From contig JACATO010000985.1 in the NCBI GenBank assembly GCA_018389105.1, forward strand, positions 553,633 to 617,632: a stretch of DNA of 64,000 nt, in the 5' to 3' direction. The translations under genes were made by a program, and so were the position numbers. Positions 10,719 through 22,256 of this stretch are shown piece after piece. The stretch's first letter is position 1; every line of letters begins with the position of its first letter. The stretch is from Nautilus pompilius (taxonomy: Eukaryota; Mollusca; Cephalopoda; Nautilida; Nautilidae). The notes below the pieces were generated by a model, which saw nothing but the letters and a program-made list of their open reading frames with translations, did not search any database and was not told the DNA's origin.

Positions 10719-12654
10719 CTAGTGCAAAACAAACAAACAAACAAAAATTTACTACAACAAAAAACAGAAAGCATAGCAAGTTAGCATGGTGGGCTTGCTT
10801 GATACAATGGCAGGTCCACTGAGTGTTGGGTGCTTTGCTTCTGTTTTGCTTCCCCACTAATAAGGAGAGTTCTAGTGGGGTCTCTCTCTGCAAAAAGCAG
10901 CAGCATCCAACTTGCTTGTGTATAGATGTGGGGGGGGGGGGATAATTTGATCAGATACCTCACATTTAAGAGCTATCCTACATATTACACTAGAAAACAA
11001 AACAAAACCCAGAAAGGCGATCTCATCTTTGACCCAAATCATGTGATACAACCATCTTTCAGCAAGATAAAGAAAAGAAATTCTGAGTTTATATCATTTT
11101 GTTATAAATTTTTTTAACTAGATCCACTTCCTGAATGTGAAAAAATAGCATTAATCTAACTTAACAAATCTTAAAAAAAAAACAAAACAGTTATTACATG
11201 TTTACAATAAAAAAATACAAATATTTTCTAGCACTAACGCATAAACATTTTGTTAAGACTCCTTCCAACATGTATTGGCACATCTAAACAGCTTTCTACT
11301 CATACTAACAAATTAATAAAGGATCACGATTTTGTTATTGTTAGAATATTCATGTTCTCAAAGTTGCTTTCTTGCTAACTTTTGTTGGTGATCAAAAGAA
11401 ATACTGTAAGATTGGTTGATTTCTGCATGTGTTCTCCCTGGTCTACAACTGAAATAATCCCATGTGGTGGGGGGGGGGGAGGGAAGTAAAGCCAACAAAA
11501 AACAGCATATACCTACAGCGAGCTATTTTTCTTTTGTCAAAATAAAATTTCAAATTTGCATCTTTAAGTAAAATTAAAGTGCAGTCGGTACATTATCATT
11601 TATCTATCCTTTGTTGTTGTTTTTTCCATGTCTGGAAGACTGAGAAGAGTTATTTTAATATAATCTTTTCTTAATAAAAGAAAAATTCTCCAAACAGATA
11701 CAAACAAACAATTAGAATTACACAAACGCTCGGAGTGTTACATTTTACTTTCTCCTTCTCTGACAAAAGTAAAGTACATTGTGTGTTATCCCTTTAAGTC
11801 AAAGGCCACAACAAACCAAACAAAATTGACCAGGTATATCGTATTGTCAAATAAATACAGAAAGTTTGTTTTTTTTTGTGTTTAAAACATTGCACCTTCT
11901 CTTTAATGTGTACTTTCTCATTTCATTATCCAATGACAAAAAAATAAAAAGATCAAATTAAGACTAAATTACCATTTTGAAAGCAAAATCACATGACCAA
12001 AATTCAACCTCCTCCAACCACAAAAGAGAAGCATAGGGGCTTTAGGTAAGTAGAGGGGCATATGTATAGACTAACTTACATCTTAAAGCTACAGCGACAT
12101 TATTATTTTTTTTTAAAGCTTTCAGTTGAGAAATAACTGATATTCAGAAAGCAATATTCCTTAGATTTTGTGCTTTTGTTAAGTTTCTTTATCAACCTTC
12201 CTACCTTTTTTTAAAAATATTAAATTCAAAGATCGTACTTAATTAGATTTAATGAGGGCTAACCATAAATTTGCACGCAGAGTCCATATAATCTGTGTAG
12301 ATCAAATAATCATTTTAAGGGGAAAAAAATTACATTTTACTGCTGCACAACCACAATAAAAGCCAACATTAAACTGGTAGCTAAAAATAAAAACAAAATT
12401 CACCAGTAATTGCTCCAGAACCTTTTCAAATACAATTTTTACACTTTAAAATGGTATTTATGGTATCTGTGATTAAACTACAAGTAAACTATTCTCAAAA
12501 TTTTAAATTACAAACTTACATAATTTCTCAAAATAAAAAAAAAAAATGAAATTGAAATGAGAGAATTGAAATACAATAATTTTATCTAAATGAATGAGCT
12601 TAAGTTGTTCCTGCCTTGATTTTCAATATCTAAGAACATTTAACAGAAGTAACC

Positions 12655-12862
12655 TGGAATGAGGTGGTATGCAAGGATTAGCCTTGAGGACCAAGCTAAA
12701 CTAGATATGGTTGAGGGCTCTTGAGCACTAGTCAGTTAAAGAGCAAGTCAACAGTCACTCGTGGAACCTCCACCGCCTGTACCTAGAAAACCCTATAGGA
12801 TGGACAAGAAAATCCATGTGGCCAGGTGATGACAAAAAGTGAGAAGAAACTATGCCAAACAA
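12655..12862 (-). mobile_element. tRNA-Gly-like SINE, partial copy (sense on minus strand)
   Basis: It aligns by eye with the better copy at 61.8-62.1 kb. Shared blocks are ATTAGCCT..GAGACCAAGC, GGTTGAGGGCTCTTGAGCA, GTACCTAGAAAACCCTA and GTGAGAAGAAAC.ATGCCAAA. It holds the 3' and central parts of the SINE but not the tRNA-like head, which is replaced at ~12862 by a Tc1 fragment. Confidence 0.6.
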
Positions 12863-13200
12863 AGCTGGCATTAGCATCTGGTATGTGAGCCCATTGCTTT
12901 ATATAGAGCAGACACCCTGTTTCCATGCTCCCATACAGATTATCAGTGCATGACTGTGGAATGTTGTTCCAAATACCATGTAACAATTTCCGTAATCCAA
13001 CCAAGGTGTTTGGTTGCTGCTTGACTTCCTCAGTAGCCATATAACCCCATATAGCAGCCTCAGTGATGTTCCTATCAGGACTTTGTAAGCCAAAGGTTTT
13101 TTTTTTTTTGAGTGGTCAATCAGCCTCTTTACATTCCAGATAGCTAGCTTTTCACCACATTCGCTAAATGCTTGGGATCATTGTAGTGTTTTCTTTTGAG
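12862..13200 (-). pseudogene. Tc1 transposase, C-terminal fragment
   Basis: On the minus strand, bases ~13195 to 12862 match the 3' half of the Tc1 relic at 53.6-53.9 kb. Both give NDPKH/HHPKHTS-like DNA (AATGATCCCAAGCATTT), then GGAATGTAAAGAGGCTGA, then LLHGIWNNIPQS.TDNLYGSM and a closing THI-like end. In Tc1 transposases this is the block from the second catalytic Asp (QDNDPKHTS) to the C-terminus (W.NIPQ..I..L..SM..R). Stops and frame changes show it is dead. It is a fragment, with no terminal repeats seen. Confidence 0.6.
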
Positions 13201-13224
13201 AGAAAACCGTGTGAACAGACTGGT

Positions 13225-13330
13225 ACAAAAACATGGGAAGAAACCACACCACTGGAGGCTCATCAAACAGTCCTCCAGTGAGAAACAAACTCAGGGCCCC
13301 TCAGCCATGGCAGGCCAGTACACCAGTTCT
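13225..13330 (-). mobile_element. tRNA-Gly-like SINE, head fragment
   Basis: It contains CATGGGAAGAAACCACAC and then CTCAGGGCCCCTCAGCCATG, GGCAGGCCAGTACACCAG, which match the body and the reversed tRNA-like head of the SINE at 61.98-62.13 kb. With the piece at 12655-12862 it flanks a Tc1 fragment on both sides. Confidence 0.5.
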
Positions 13331-14162
13331 ATAACTCTCCAACTTATGTTCTTCTCCCTTGAATCTCAAATAGTTCGATTGTCGTTAATGCACTTCATTT
13401 TATCAGCATCAGTTGATGAACCAACTCAATGAAACACATTGTAAAAATATTCAAAGTGTGAAGCCACAAACTAAGTTAGTAAACTGGGAGGGAGCAAATG
13501 ATAGTCTCATCAAAATTTGCCAGAATTATTGAGGGTAATATTCATTCATACTGTCTATAATGCAGTTGACCTGGTGGTACACATTTGGATACAGGGTTGA
13601 TAAAGAATTAGTATATAAAAACTTAGTAAATAACAGGTCATAAGGTCAAAACAACCTCAAGCCACCTATACAATCAAAATAGAAAAATAATGTCTGCTGA
13701 AAATTAAAATCAATCTATTAAAAAAAAAAATGGGGGGGATCATTGGAACTAAACCTTGGTGTTATAAGAGAAGATTGGCAAAAGGTAGGTTCATTAGTTA
13801 GTACGTACTGTTACCACCAAGGTGATGAGAAATGCCCAAAATGCCTTATAAACAACATACCACAATAACCATCTGTTCATATGTTCCTGAAAGGACCACA
13901 AAGGCTTCTTCAGTGTTGGTGCAGAATAATGGGTGAAGATTTGAGAAAAACTACTGAAGATTAAATGCCAGAACCACAGCTGAAATATTAGTTTTAAAAA
14001 AATGTTTTGAAAGAGATGGCTTTGGTTTCCTAACAGATGGTTCTAAAACATTTTGGCATTATCATCTAAAAGAATTGCTCTGAATTCCAAGATTGTCAGG
14101 TTAGTGTCAAGTTTCTCTATTCTTTACAACTCCGATAGGTAAAAGAAAATAATAATACTTAC

Positions 14163-14259
14163 GATTATTGTCGGCGCTTTGTCCCACATTGAGTGGGTTC
14201 TGAAATGTTTCAGAGAAGGTATAGAGGACTGTAAACAAAAGCAGTTTGAAGAACTCCAT
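14163..14259 (-). CDS. HEX: Beta-hexosaminidase, coding exon 1 (signal peptide)
   Basis: First coding exon of a GH20 beta-N-acetylhexosaminidase, the enzyme that removes terminal GlcNAc/GalNAc from glycoconjugates in lysosomes. Read on the minus strand from the ATG at 14259 it encodes 32 codons plus one base, starting MEFFKLLLFTVLYTF, a short charged start followed by a hydrophobic core: a secretory signal peptide. It ends at a near-consensus donor (C|GTAAGT) in phase 1. The split codon is completed by the first two bases of the exon at 10718, giving Arg33. I chose this start because it has G at -3 and +4 and opens directly into the signal peptide. Another ATG eleven bases upstream (14268-14270) is in a different frame. 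A possible acceptor just upstream (exon from ~14279) suggests an untranslated exon farther right. Confidence 0.8.
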
Positions 14260-15154
14260 CCCACAACCATGTCAGCACTCTGATCAAAATAAAGAGAATA
14301 ATACAGTCAATCACTGTTTCTTGACAGATGGCCTCATTTTAGTAGATATTAATCTGGAAAGTAAATTGTAGCGAGTTATCTTTTGCTTATGTCTCTTTTA
14401 ACAAAAATAACTGGGGTGAGTATCAGACCTTCCTACCCAAACCAATCTTGTATGGACAGCTGGCTCTCTCTCTCTCTCTCAGTAGTCTACAGAATCAGAT
14501 AACATACTAGAAAACTATACGTACCAAACACAAAATGTCAGGATTCACTTAATTTAATCCTGATATTAAAAACAAATCTGCCAGCTCCACTGAACAATAG
14601 GTAAAATAAATAGTACTGAACAGGGTTAAGTTAATTAAAGCTATAAAAATCACAAAGCAACATTTTAGGAAAAAGAAACCTAACAAAATTTAACTTTATT
14701 CTACATAAGTAGATTTTTCATGATAGAAATGACAACAGATTGCTTCATATCAAATGGATGTTGATTTAACATTCAGGCAAAAATACATTGTGTACGTGTA
14801 CACACACACACTATACATATATAAATAAACTAAAATGTTAAATGAGTGAAATACAATATACAACTTTATCTATTGCATCAAAAAAAAATTAACATTCCAA
14901 TATATGCAAGCGTTATCCAATGATCTAATTTCAGTAGCCAGATGATACAAGATGAATCATTAAAGATATGTCATATGCAAAATGTGACTTTAAAGAAAGA
15001 AAAAAAAAGTCATATATGCACAATTTTAAAATTAAAAATCCACAGTTTTTCCTGTCTTTAAATTAAAGATGCCTTTAGATTCTTTTGGTATTTTTTTAAC
15101 TCTCTAGTTTAGATGTGGGTGATAGAAAAAAAAGTAGTTTTACCACATTCTGAA

Positions 15155-15633
15155 CAGGTCGAGAATCCCTTATCCGAAATTTCAAAAACCAAAATCTGAA
15201 ATATTTTTGGAATGTCTTCAGCGGAAAATTCCAGGTGGTTCTGGGAAGGTTCTTTGGTGACATGCTTGACGTACAGGCATTACTCACTGTAATTTGTGAG
15301 CTTTTTCTGTGCTTTGTTGTTGGTGTGAATATACTTTTAAAATGTTGAAAAGGCCTGAAAATACCCCTACAGTACCAGTAAGCCTACCATAGTGATAGCT
15401 TATGTTTCTGATGGATAAATTTACATCTTTTTCTTATGAATTTATGCACAAAATGATTTTTAAATATAGCCTACAGGTAGTTTTATGCAATATGTATCCA
15501 TCCATATGCAGTTATAAATTAACTTGTGCCCAGTCCCCAGTGGGTTAGCTACCAAATTATGCCGGTATATCTATATTCCAAAATCCGAAACACATTCGGC
15601 CCCAAGGATTTCGGATAAGGGATTCTCAACCTG
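15155..15633. mobile_element. Non-autonomous Tigger-type (TcMar-Tigger) element with intact TIRs
   Basis: The left end CAGGTCGAGAATCCCTTATC, continuing CGAAAT, is mirrored at the right end, which read on the other strand begins CAGGTTGAGAATCCCTTATC and continues CGAAAT: 25 of 26 terminal bases pair. The element is 479 bases with no transposase reading frame. A TA follows the right end as expected for a Tc1/mariner target site; the left flank reads AA. The TIR closely resembles that of mammalian MER2-type Tigger elements (CAGGTTGAGTATCCCTTATC), as I recall it. The near-identity of the arms argues for moderate or recent age. Confidence 0.8.
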
Positions 15634-17854
15634 TATAATGAAGTTGAAAAACAGTTGAAGGGTTAACAATAGTGTTTTGTGAAAGTGCAATAGAGAAACA
15701 AGTGAATTTTTGTATTCACCTCAATATTGTCTGTCTGTGCGTGCAACTTACAATCTACAGTACCTCAACATTCCTCAAAGTGTTAAGTGATTATCCAAAG
15801 TTACCATGCGTCACACATCCTGTAATAGGACTAAACTGCTTAAACATTTGTCTCTCTCAAACACAATAGCGTACAGAACAGACCTTTTGGAAATGAAAGC
15901 CAGAACAACAAACAGTCATGCTAATTTTCCTTTTATTTCAAAACCTGAACCAGTGGGAATTAATCCAGCTATTTTAATAGATTATTAAAAAAGGAGAAAT
16001 TTTAAGAGACCTATGATCTTTAACTTTTCCAGCTGTCATCAAGAGTAAATTTTTGGTTGGCAGTCTGAAATTACATTGTTATTTCTCTTGCTACTTAAAT
16101 GCTGATTTTAAAAAAAATTTTTAAGAAAGATTCTCTAGGTTACACTGAAATGTAAATGAAAAATTAAAATTACTAAAAGTTGATCATAATTTCCCCATAT
16201 GGAAATATGAGCCAGAATAAGCAATCAAATGACAAATGATTATAATTTTTAAATTGTATGCAATTACTTTTGAATTTCAGCCAGCAGGCACGATTTTAAC
16301 TCACTATATGCATAATAAGTTACTTCCTGGCTGTGGCTAGCAGCTGATCTAGAACAAAAAAATTGAATATCTTCATTGTCTACTTCCTATTAAAAATTAA
16401 CAATAGTTGCCTCTTTAAACAGATAGCCAAGACAGACAATTTCATTCTTCTGATAAGCAAATGTTATAATTTGCAATCAAGTGCAGGTCACAAAGCCCCA
16501 ATCTGCAAACAGCCATGCTATCAGCAGGAGATTCATAAGAACTAATTTACTTTAAAAGGGCTTACATATTTGAACAATGGGATGTTGGTAGGACCCAGTG
16601 AAAAATCTCCAAGGCACTGGATATTCTGCTGTTGAATGTTAACAGAGTGAATATCCAAGAAAAACGATGAGGCTACCTTCCATAAGCGCATTCACTGAAT
16701 GCCTGAAGCTGACAGAAATATTTACCTTCATGCAGTAAAGAGAAATGAAAATCAAACCACCACAATTGGTTATAAATGTAGCAAAACGTGTTCAGGTGTC
16801 CACAAAAACTATCAGAGCTCACCTCCACAGCATGTGAAACAACGACAGAGCTGCAAGATTCAAACCTGTTTACATTCCACACTATATCATCCTGCCTTTT
16901 GGAACACACATCTTTTGCAAAGAGCTCAGATTTTCAGTTCTTGGTGCCATCCAGCATAGGAACTTTCATTAAATCATCTAAAAGCCATGGAAAAATATGG
17001 CAATCTATCTTATCATAGTGTAAAAGTGCAATTTCAGCTATTGGATTATCACAGCCAGTACTCTATAATAGTAGTATAACTTCTGCCTAATGCACTGATA
17101 TCCTCCGAGCACAACAGTTTCCTTCTATGCCACTGGTCATCTGTCCAAAGAATTATTTTACAGAAGACAGTGATCTAACTAACAGCTTTGCTGCAGGCTG
17201 GACAAATTACTGGATAAGAAATCTAGAGGCAAGTGTAGGTTTCCCTGAATCAAACTCAACAAGTGTCTCCATCAACCCAACTCTCTAGGACTCCCTAACA
17301 GATTCTGTGCCAGGAATAGTTTTCAATTCAACAAACCAAGATTTACTAATTAAATCTACACAATATGCCAACATGTAGCTACTCTGCATCAGGCAAAGGG
17401 CTGCACTACAAAGCGCTGGGTCCACTTGACTTCTTCCAGTGCCATCTTATGCCCAGTTCCTGCAGACAAATATGGAAAGATTTGCCAGAATATGGTGGTT
17501 TGATCTGTTTACCACTGGATGAAAAGTACACATTTTGTATTCCTTGTAAAAAAAAAAGCATCAAAGATACAGCCTCAAGTCAATACAACCCTAAGAATGC
17601 ATTTTGAGACCATGTTAAGAATAAAAAAAATTGGTATCCATTAATGTAGACAAGTGTGATATAAAAAGGCACCACCAACAAAAAAGACCACAGTATGAAA
17701 CTGTTCAAAATACAGTAATTATTGTGATACACATCTAAATCTCACTTAGACTGTTAGTAGCAAATAGAATATTTCTTCTGAGAACACCAACTGTTGAAAA
17801 TCAGTTGTTAATGTGGCCATGCATGCATGCTGAAACTAGTTTCTATCAGCCAGG

Positions 17855-18066
17855 ACTGTTGATAACCTTCCCACAATGCAATGCCACTATAACTACTACC
17901 TAAAAGTAGCAGTCAACAAAATGTCTTCCTATCTTCAAAAACAAATCCAAAAATAATTCTTTTTGCTATCTTTTTTCTTTTTCGGCATGGTTTCTTTCAG
18001 AAGACTTCTTATTTGCAAGTTCTGGTAGCATTGCATTGCGGAAAGATTTTCTAAGTTATCAGCAGG
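17855..18066. mobile_element. MITE-like inverted-repeat element, copy 1
   Basis: The left arm CTGTTGATAACCTTCCCACA, continuing ATGCAATGCCA (17854-17884), is repeated in inverse orientation at ~18026-18066 (reverse complement CTGCTGATAACTTAGAAAAT then CTTTCCGCAATGCAATGCTA). The ~25 alignable bases and ~210-base spacing fit a miniature DNA transposon. Related arms recur at 54.29 and 56.93-57.24 kb. The superfamily is unknown. Confidence 0.5.
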
Positions 18067-18559
18067 TAGGAATCATATTCAGATTAGCAGATGCACCCAA
18101 ACATCTAACAATCTGCTCAACAAAGAAATTATCATGATTTAGCATTGCATATTTAAACAGTTTAACAAACAATGCAAAAAAAAAAAAATCAATTCCACTT
18201 ATGTTTGCCAAACCAGATAAATATTTTGACAAAATTAGACTAGTTTTAAAAAAAATCTAAATGCTACAGTCTGTTTCTAATTGCAGTTGTAATGAGAGCC
18301 CAAATTTATGGAACTTTTGGAGTTACCATGCTCTCATCCATTCTTTTTAGAGTTTTAAATACTATTAGGTCATTACAAAGGTTTTGTCAGTTTTTATATG
18401 ATGTTAATTTGGGGTTCATTTTTGCATGCTTGTGAAGGTGTACACAAGTTATACGTAGTTTTGTAGCCTTTGCTTTGGAATACATTATGCAAAATCTACC
18501 TTTTTAAAAATCATAAAATGGATATTTGTTTCAGGCTTCTGAGTGAAACTTGGATAAAA

Positions 18560-19565
18560 AAGGTGTGTGTCATTTTGCTTCACGAGATCTTTGCCCCAGT
18601 TATCTAGCTTGCATGGATTCTTCAGGTAGTCCTCCTTCCACAGTTATTATTATTATTATTGAAAAAGGTATTACAAAATATATGTTAATATAAAAATGCT
18701 CTTGTGTTGTATAAAATGTCCATATCTCTCCTACGCCTCCAGAAGCGAGCAAGGCAACTCGTGACATTAAGCCAGCATGGGGCAAGGACACAGCAAATGA
18801 GCACACAGTACAATGATGGTTTGCAAAGTTTCAATCAGGAGATGTGAGCTTCGGAGATAAGGAACATAGTGGATGTCCTTCCAGCTGTGATGACAACCAT
18901 CTAAAAACCTCAGTTGAGATCCAAGAAAAATAGTGCGAGAAATTTCTGGAGAGCTTGACACAAGCACTGCAACTGTTTACCGGCATCTTGACGCAATTGT
19001 CAAGGTGAAAAGGCTTGACAAGTGGTGCCTCACAAGTTGAATATCGATTGGAGACCTGCTCTTCGCTTGTCATAAGAAACAAAACCTGGCTAAACCATCA
19101 CATCTGAAAGGTACTGTCATGAATTAAATGTTGCTCATCAGAAACTTTCCCAACAACAGCCGGCATTCGTGAACTGAAGAGGCCCAATCCTGCTGCATGA
19201 GAATGCTCGTTCTCATGTTGAAAAAGTGACTCTTCAAAAACTGAACCTGTTGGGGTGTGATGCTCTCTCTCACCCAGCCTATTCACCAGACCGTTCTCCC
19301 AATCTACCACCTTTTCAAACACCTCGACAGCTTCCTCCATATAAAATCATTCTCCAACCAAGCAGCAATGGAAACTGCCTTCCAACAGTTTATCAACTCC
19401 AGAAATCCAGATTTTCTTCAAAATGGTATAAATGCTCTTGTAACTCATTGGCAGAAGTCTATTGATTGCAATGGAATTGACTTTGGTTAACAAACTTCAC
19501 GTTCAGCAACGATATGAAGTCTCACTGTTGCAGTAAAAAAACCGACAGAATCTTTGTAACAGCCT
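18560..19565 (+). pseudogene. mariner transposase relic (cecropia/Hsmar1-like)
   Basis: Plus-strand pieces between ~18765 and 19490 translate to a mariner transposase. Recognisable blocks are WFAKFQSGDVSFGDKEHSG (helix-turn-helix end and linker, family WF.KF..GD.SLED..RSG), NVAHQKLSQQQPAFVN, ILLHENARSHVEKVTLQKL, SHPAYSPDRSPN and the end block NGINAL...WQKSIDCNGIDF. In mariners the HDNARPH and HPPYSPDL blocks carry the second and third catalytic Asp. Here HENARSH lacks the first of these. Stops and frameshifts are spread throughout, so it is dead. The element ends are approximate because no clean terminal repeat was found. Confidence 0.75.
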
Positions 19566-20569
19566 AATACAATTTAGAGACCCTACTACGACTGACTATT
19601 AATTAAAACTATCCAGTGCAGAATTAATCCAAAATATCAAGTCTATCTGCTGGATAGATTGAAATTTTGCATTCATTGTTAGCACAATTCACCCCCCCAA
19701 AAAAAACAAGGAAAACTTATGACCAAACAAAAAAAAAAAAAATCATTTTATTGGAAGTAAGTGAATTGGTTCTTTAATGATTATAATTCGAGACTGCTGT
19801 CTTCCATTTTCAAAGGTATCCTCAACTTTAATAAAACAAAATCCTTGACAGTTCAAACCACATAAATTAATGATGGTGCTTTATTGTGACTTATAATTCA
19901 TATTTTTATTTTAAAAAAATAAAAAGGGGGACATTTGTTTTTCAATAAGTCAATGACTCCAAACCAAATATTTCCTTATTTTGTGGCGTCTTTGAAAGTC
20001 AAGGGGAAGAGATTTATTTTTGTTTTGTTTTACTTCTTTTTTGCCCTAACTAACATGACAGTCATAATGAGATTGGTAAAACTACATTTAAGTTCTACAT
20101 TAATCCAACCCGTCCCAAAAATCAAATCATTCTGATGATAGACTCTGCTAATGCTACTGGCTTACACACGCACACACAAAAAAAACCAGATAAGTGCAGG
20201 ACAGAAAAATGTTTATTACATCCACATTTCAATGCTTAAAATGTAAATGAATGACAGCAGTTTTATAAATCCAGCTGTCTATTACATTTCTTTTTTTGGG
20301 GGGGGGATTGGATGTAGTTGCTTAATTCAAGTGCTGTGTAACTAATGGATAGAAGAGGATTACAATTAAGGAATTGGTTGAAAGACAGGATAGCTAGTAT
20401 TGACTGCACCAGTAAATTTCAGTGGAGCCATATGTATCATAAATTATCAAAATACACAAATAATACATACACATTAATCACAGGGTAGATATCAGCAGTA
20501 AAATCACTTATTTTTTTTTAAAATTACAAATACCGTTAATTGTATAAGTGTGTATTTACTACCAGTGCT

Positions 20570-22256
20570 GTTTCCTGATACCTGGCACCTCAGTTTGAAG
20601 CGAGTGGCTGGGCCATGGTGACCTTGAGTATTGTGTTCAGGTTGGTGTCAGTAAGTTGAGAACATACTTTTGGACTCGATCATGTTCACTGTAGAAAAAG
20701 AGCTGTTCACAGACCTATATTGGTCCAAACGGACAGAATTTCTAAAGCAAAAGACTTTAGCATTGGATAATTTGGTCCCAGACGTTGATAAAATGTACTT
20801 ATACCATCAGCGGGGAGGGGAGTTTATCCATTAGAACAGAGTCACACTGCAGCTCGATTATTTCCATCTGAAGCTCCTCTGAGACATTCGTGCACACTGA
20901 CAGAAAACGGGCTGAGGAAAATTCCAAAGTCTTTTTGAAGATTTCTAAAATCAAAAATGCTTTTCTCGGAATTCATTTTTTTTAGCTTAGAAATTTTGTT
21001 GCTGTACTTTCGGTGGGAATGTTACAATGAGACTCAGCTATGTCATGTAGAGATCTCAAAGTGGGAAAGTTTGCCAAATTACTCTTGGAGTGTTGCTTTC
21101 CCCAAAGTTGAAGCATAACTTCAAAGACACGAATACTGTTAAAAAATTCTGTCACTACTTTGTTGCAACCATGCAAATTTGTGTTAAAAAAAAATTCAGG
21201 TGCTCTGTAATATCCACCATAAAAACAAGATCTTAAAGCCATTCATTATTCTGCAAGTCGGGCACAAATTTCCCTTTCTGATCCATAAACAAAAGTATTT
21301 CATCATGTAATTCATAGAAACATTTCCTTACAGTTCCCTGACTTAACCAGTGAACTTCAGTGTGATATGGTAGCCAATAGTAGTTTCACTTTTTACCAGT
21401 TCAGGGTTTTACTTCACAGCTTCTTGGTGCAAAGTACAATGGAAATGACAAAACTGGGATGTGGGTTGGTAGCTAGACATTTTTTTCTTAAACTTTGCAG
21501 CAACTCCAGCTTTTCTACCTACCAAATTTCACTCCATCTGTGGTCAGACTCACAGCTTATGCCCAGTCTAGAGCTTCTACCCAACTGTTGTAGATGTCAT
21601 CACCTGTTGTTGTCCCTTTTATTGGAACCAATGCTACAAACTCTTCTATTATGTGCAAATTTTCATCAACACAAATGAAAATTGTAAGGTGGGCCACATC
21701 AGTTACATCCGTACTTTTATTAGTTGCAAATAAAAATCCAACAAAAGACAGTGAAACTTAGCCCTTAAGTTGACTGTTAAGGTTCTCAGATAAATCACTG
21801 ATTCTCTCTGCAACTGTTTCTTGAGGCTTATATTGCAAAAACTTGCCATTTATCCAGAAAAATTCATTCTGCAGCAATTAACATACACTTCTTTAATAAA
21901 GTCCCCTTCTGAAAAGGGTTTTGTTGACATAGCAGGTTTGAGGACAATTATGTAGCTTGTCTTGACTGCAGCTTCACTTACTTGATGAACAGTTTAGAAA
22001 CTGACCGTTGGTTTTTCAATGACTTTTCCAATTCATAAACTTTGTTCTCACATAACTTTCTATCATATATATCTTATTTTCCACCATGGTTAGCTTCATA
22101 GTGTCGTCGAAGATTGCATTCTTTAGCAACAAACATCTTTTGCATACAAATCAATCAAGTTGGTTTTCGATTTACTTCCACTGAGAAATACAAATTTCTC
22201 CACTTTTCTTGAATCAGACAGCATTATCTAGTTTCTTCTTCTTTGGCAATGACATG
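20570..22256 (-). pseudogene. hAT-type transposase relic related to GTF2IRD2/ZBED-like proteins
   Basis: Minus-strand pieces from the ATG at 22255 (MSLPKKKKLDNAV) down to ~20600 follow the transposase that gave rise to vertebrate GTF2IRD2. The order is: a basic start; a block like KTLFRRG..IK..ML.AAE; ISDLSENLNSQLKG; the family's DESTDVTD segment, seen as NKSTDVTDVAHLTIFI; then LVPIKGTTTGDDIYNS; HTEVHWLSQGTV; ELHDEILLFMDQKGK; FMVDITEHLN; and a C-terminal region with FEVMLQLWGKQ. Many stops and shifts interrupt it. Block order is preserved over ~1.6 kb, so this is a decayed near-full-length copy. No target-site duplication was identified. Confidence 0.75.

Larger units (their letters stand above)
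10719..14162 (-). other. Hexosaminidase intron 1
   Basis: A 3,444-base intron between the signal-peptide exon and the large second exon. It holds G-runs near 10930 and 11468 and a SINE/Tc1/SINE composite at ~12655-13330. The rest is AT-rich without recognisable features. Confidence 0.75.

Noticed and set aside
16480-16880. Possible tRNA-like box B (GCAAGATTCAAACCTG) near 16854
   Set aside because: No box A at the right distance and no cloverleaf, so neither a tRNA gene nor a SINE can be supported.
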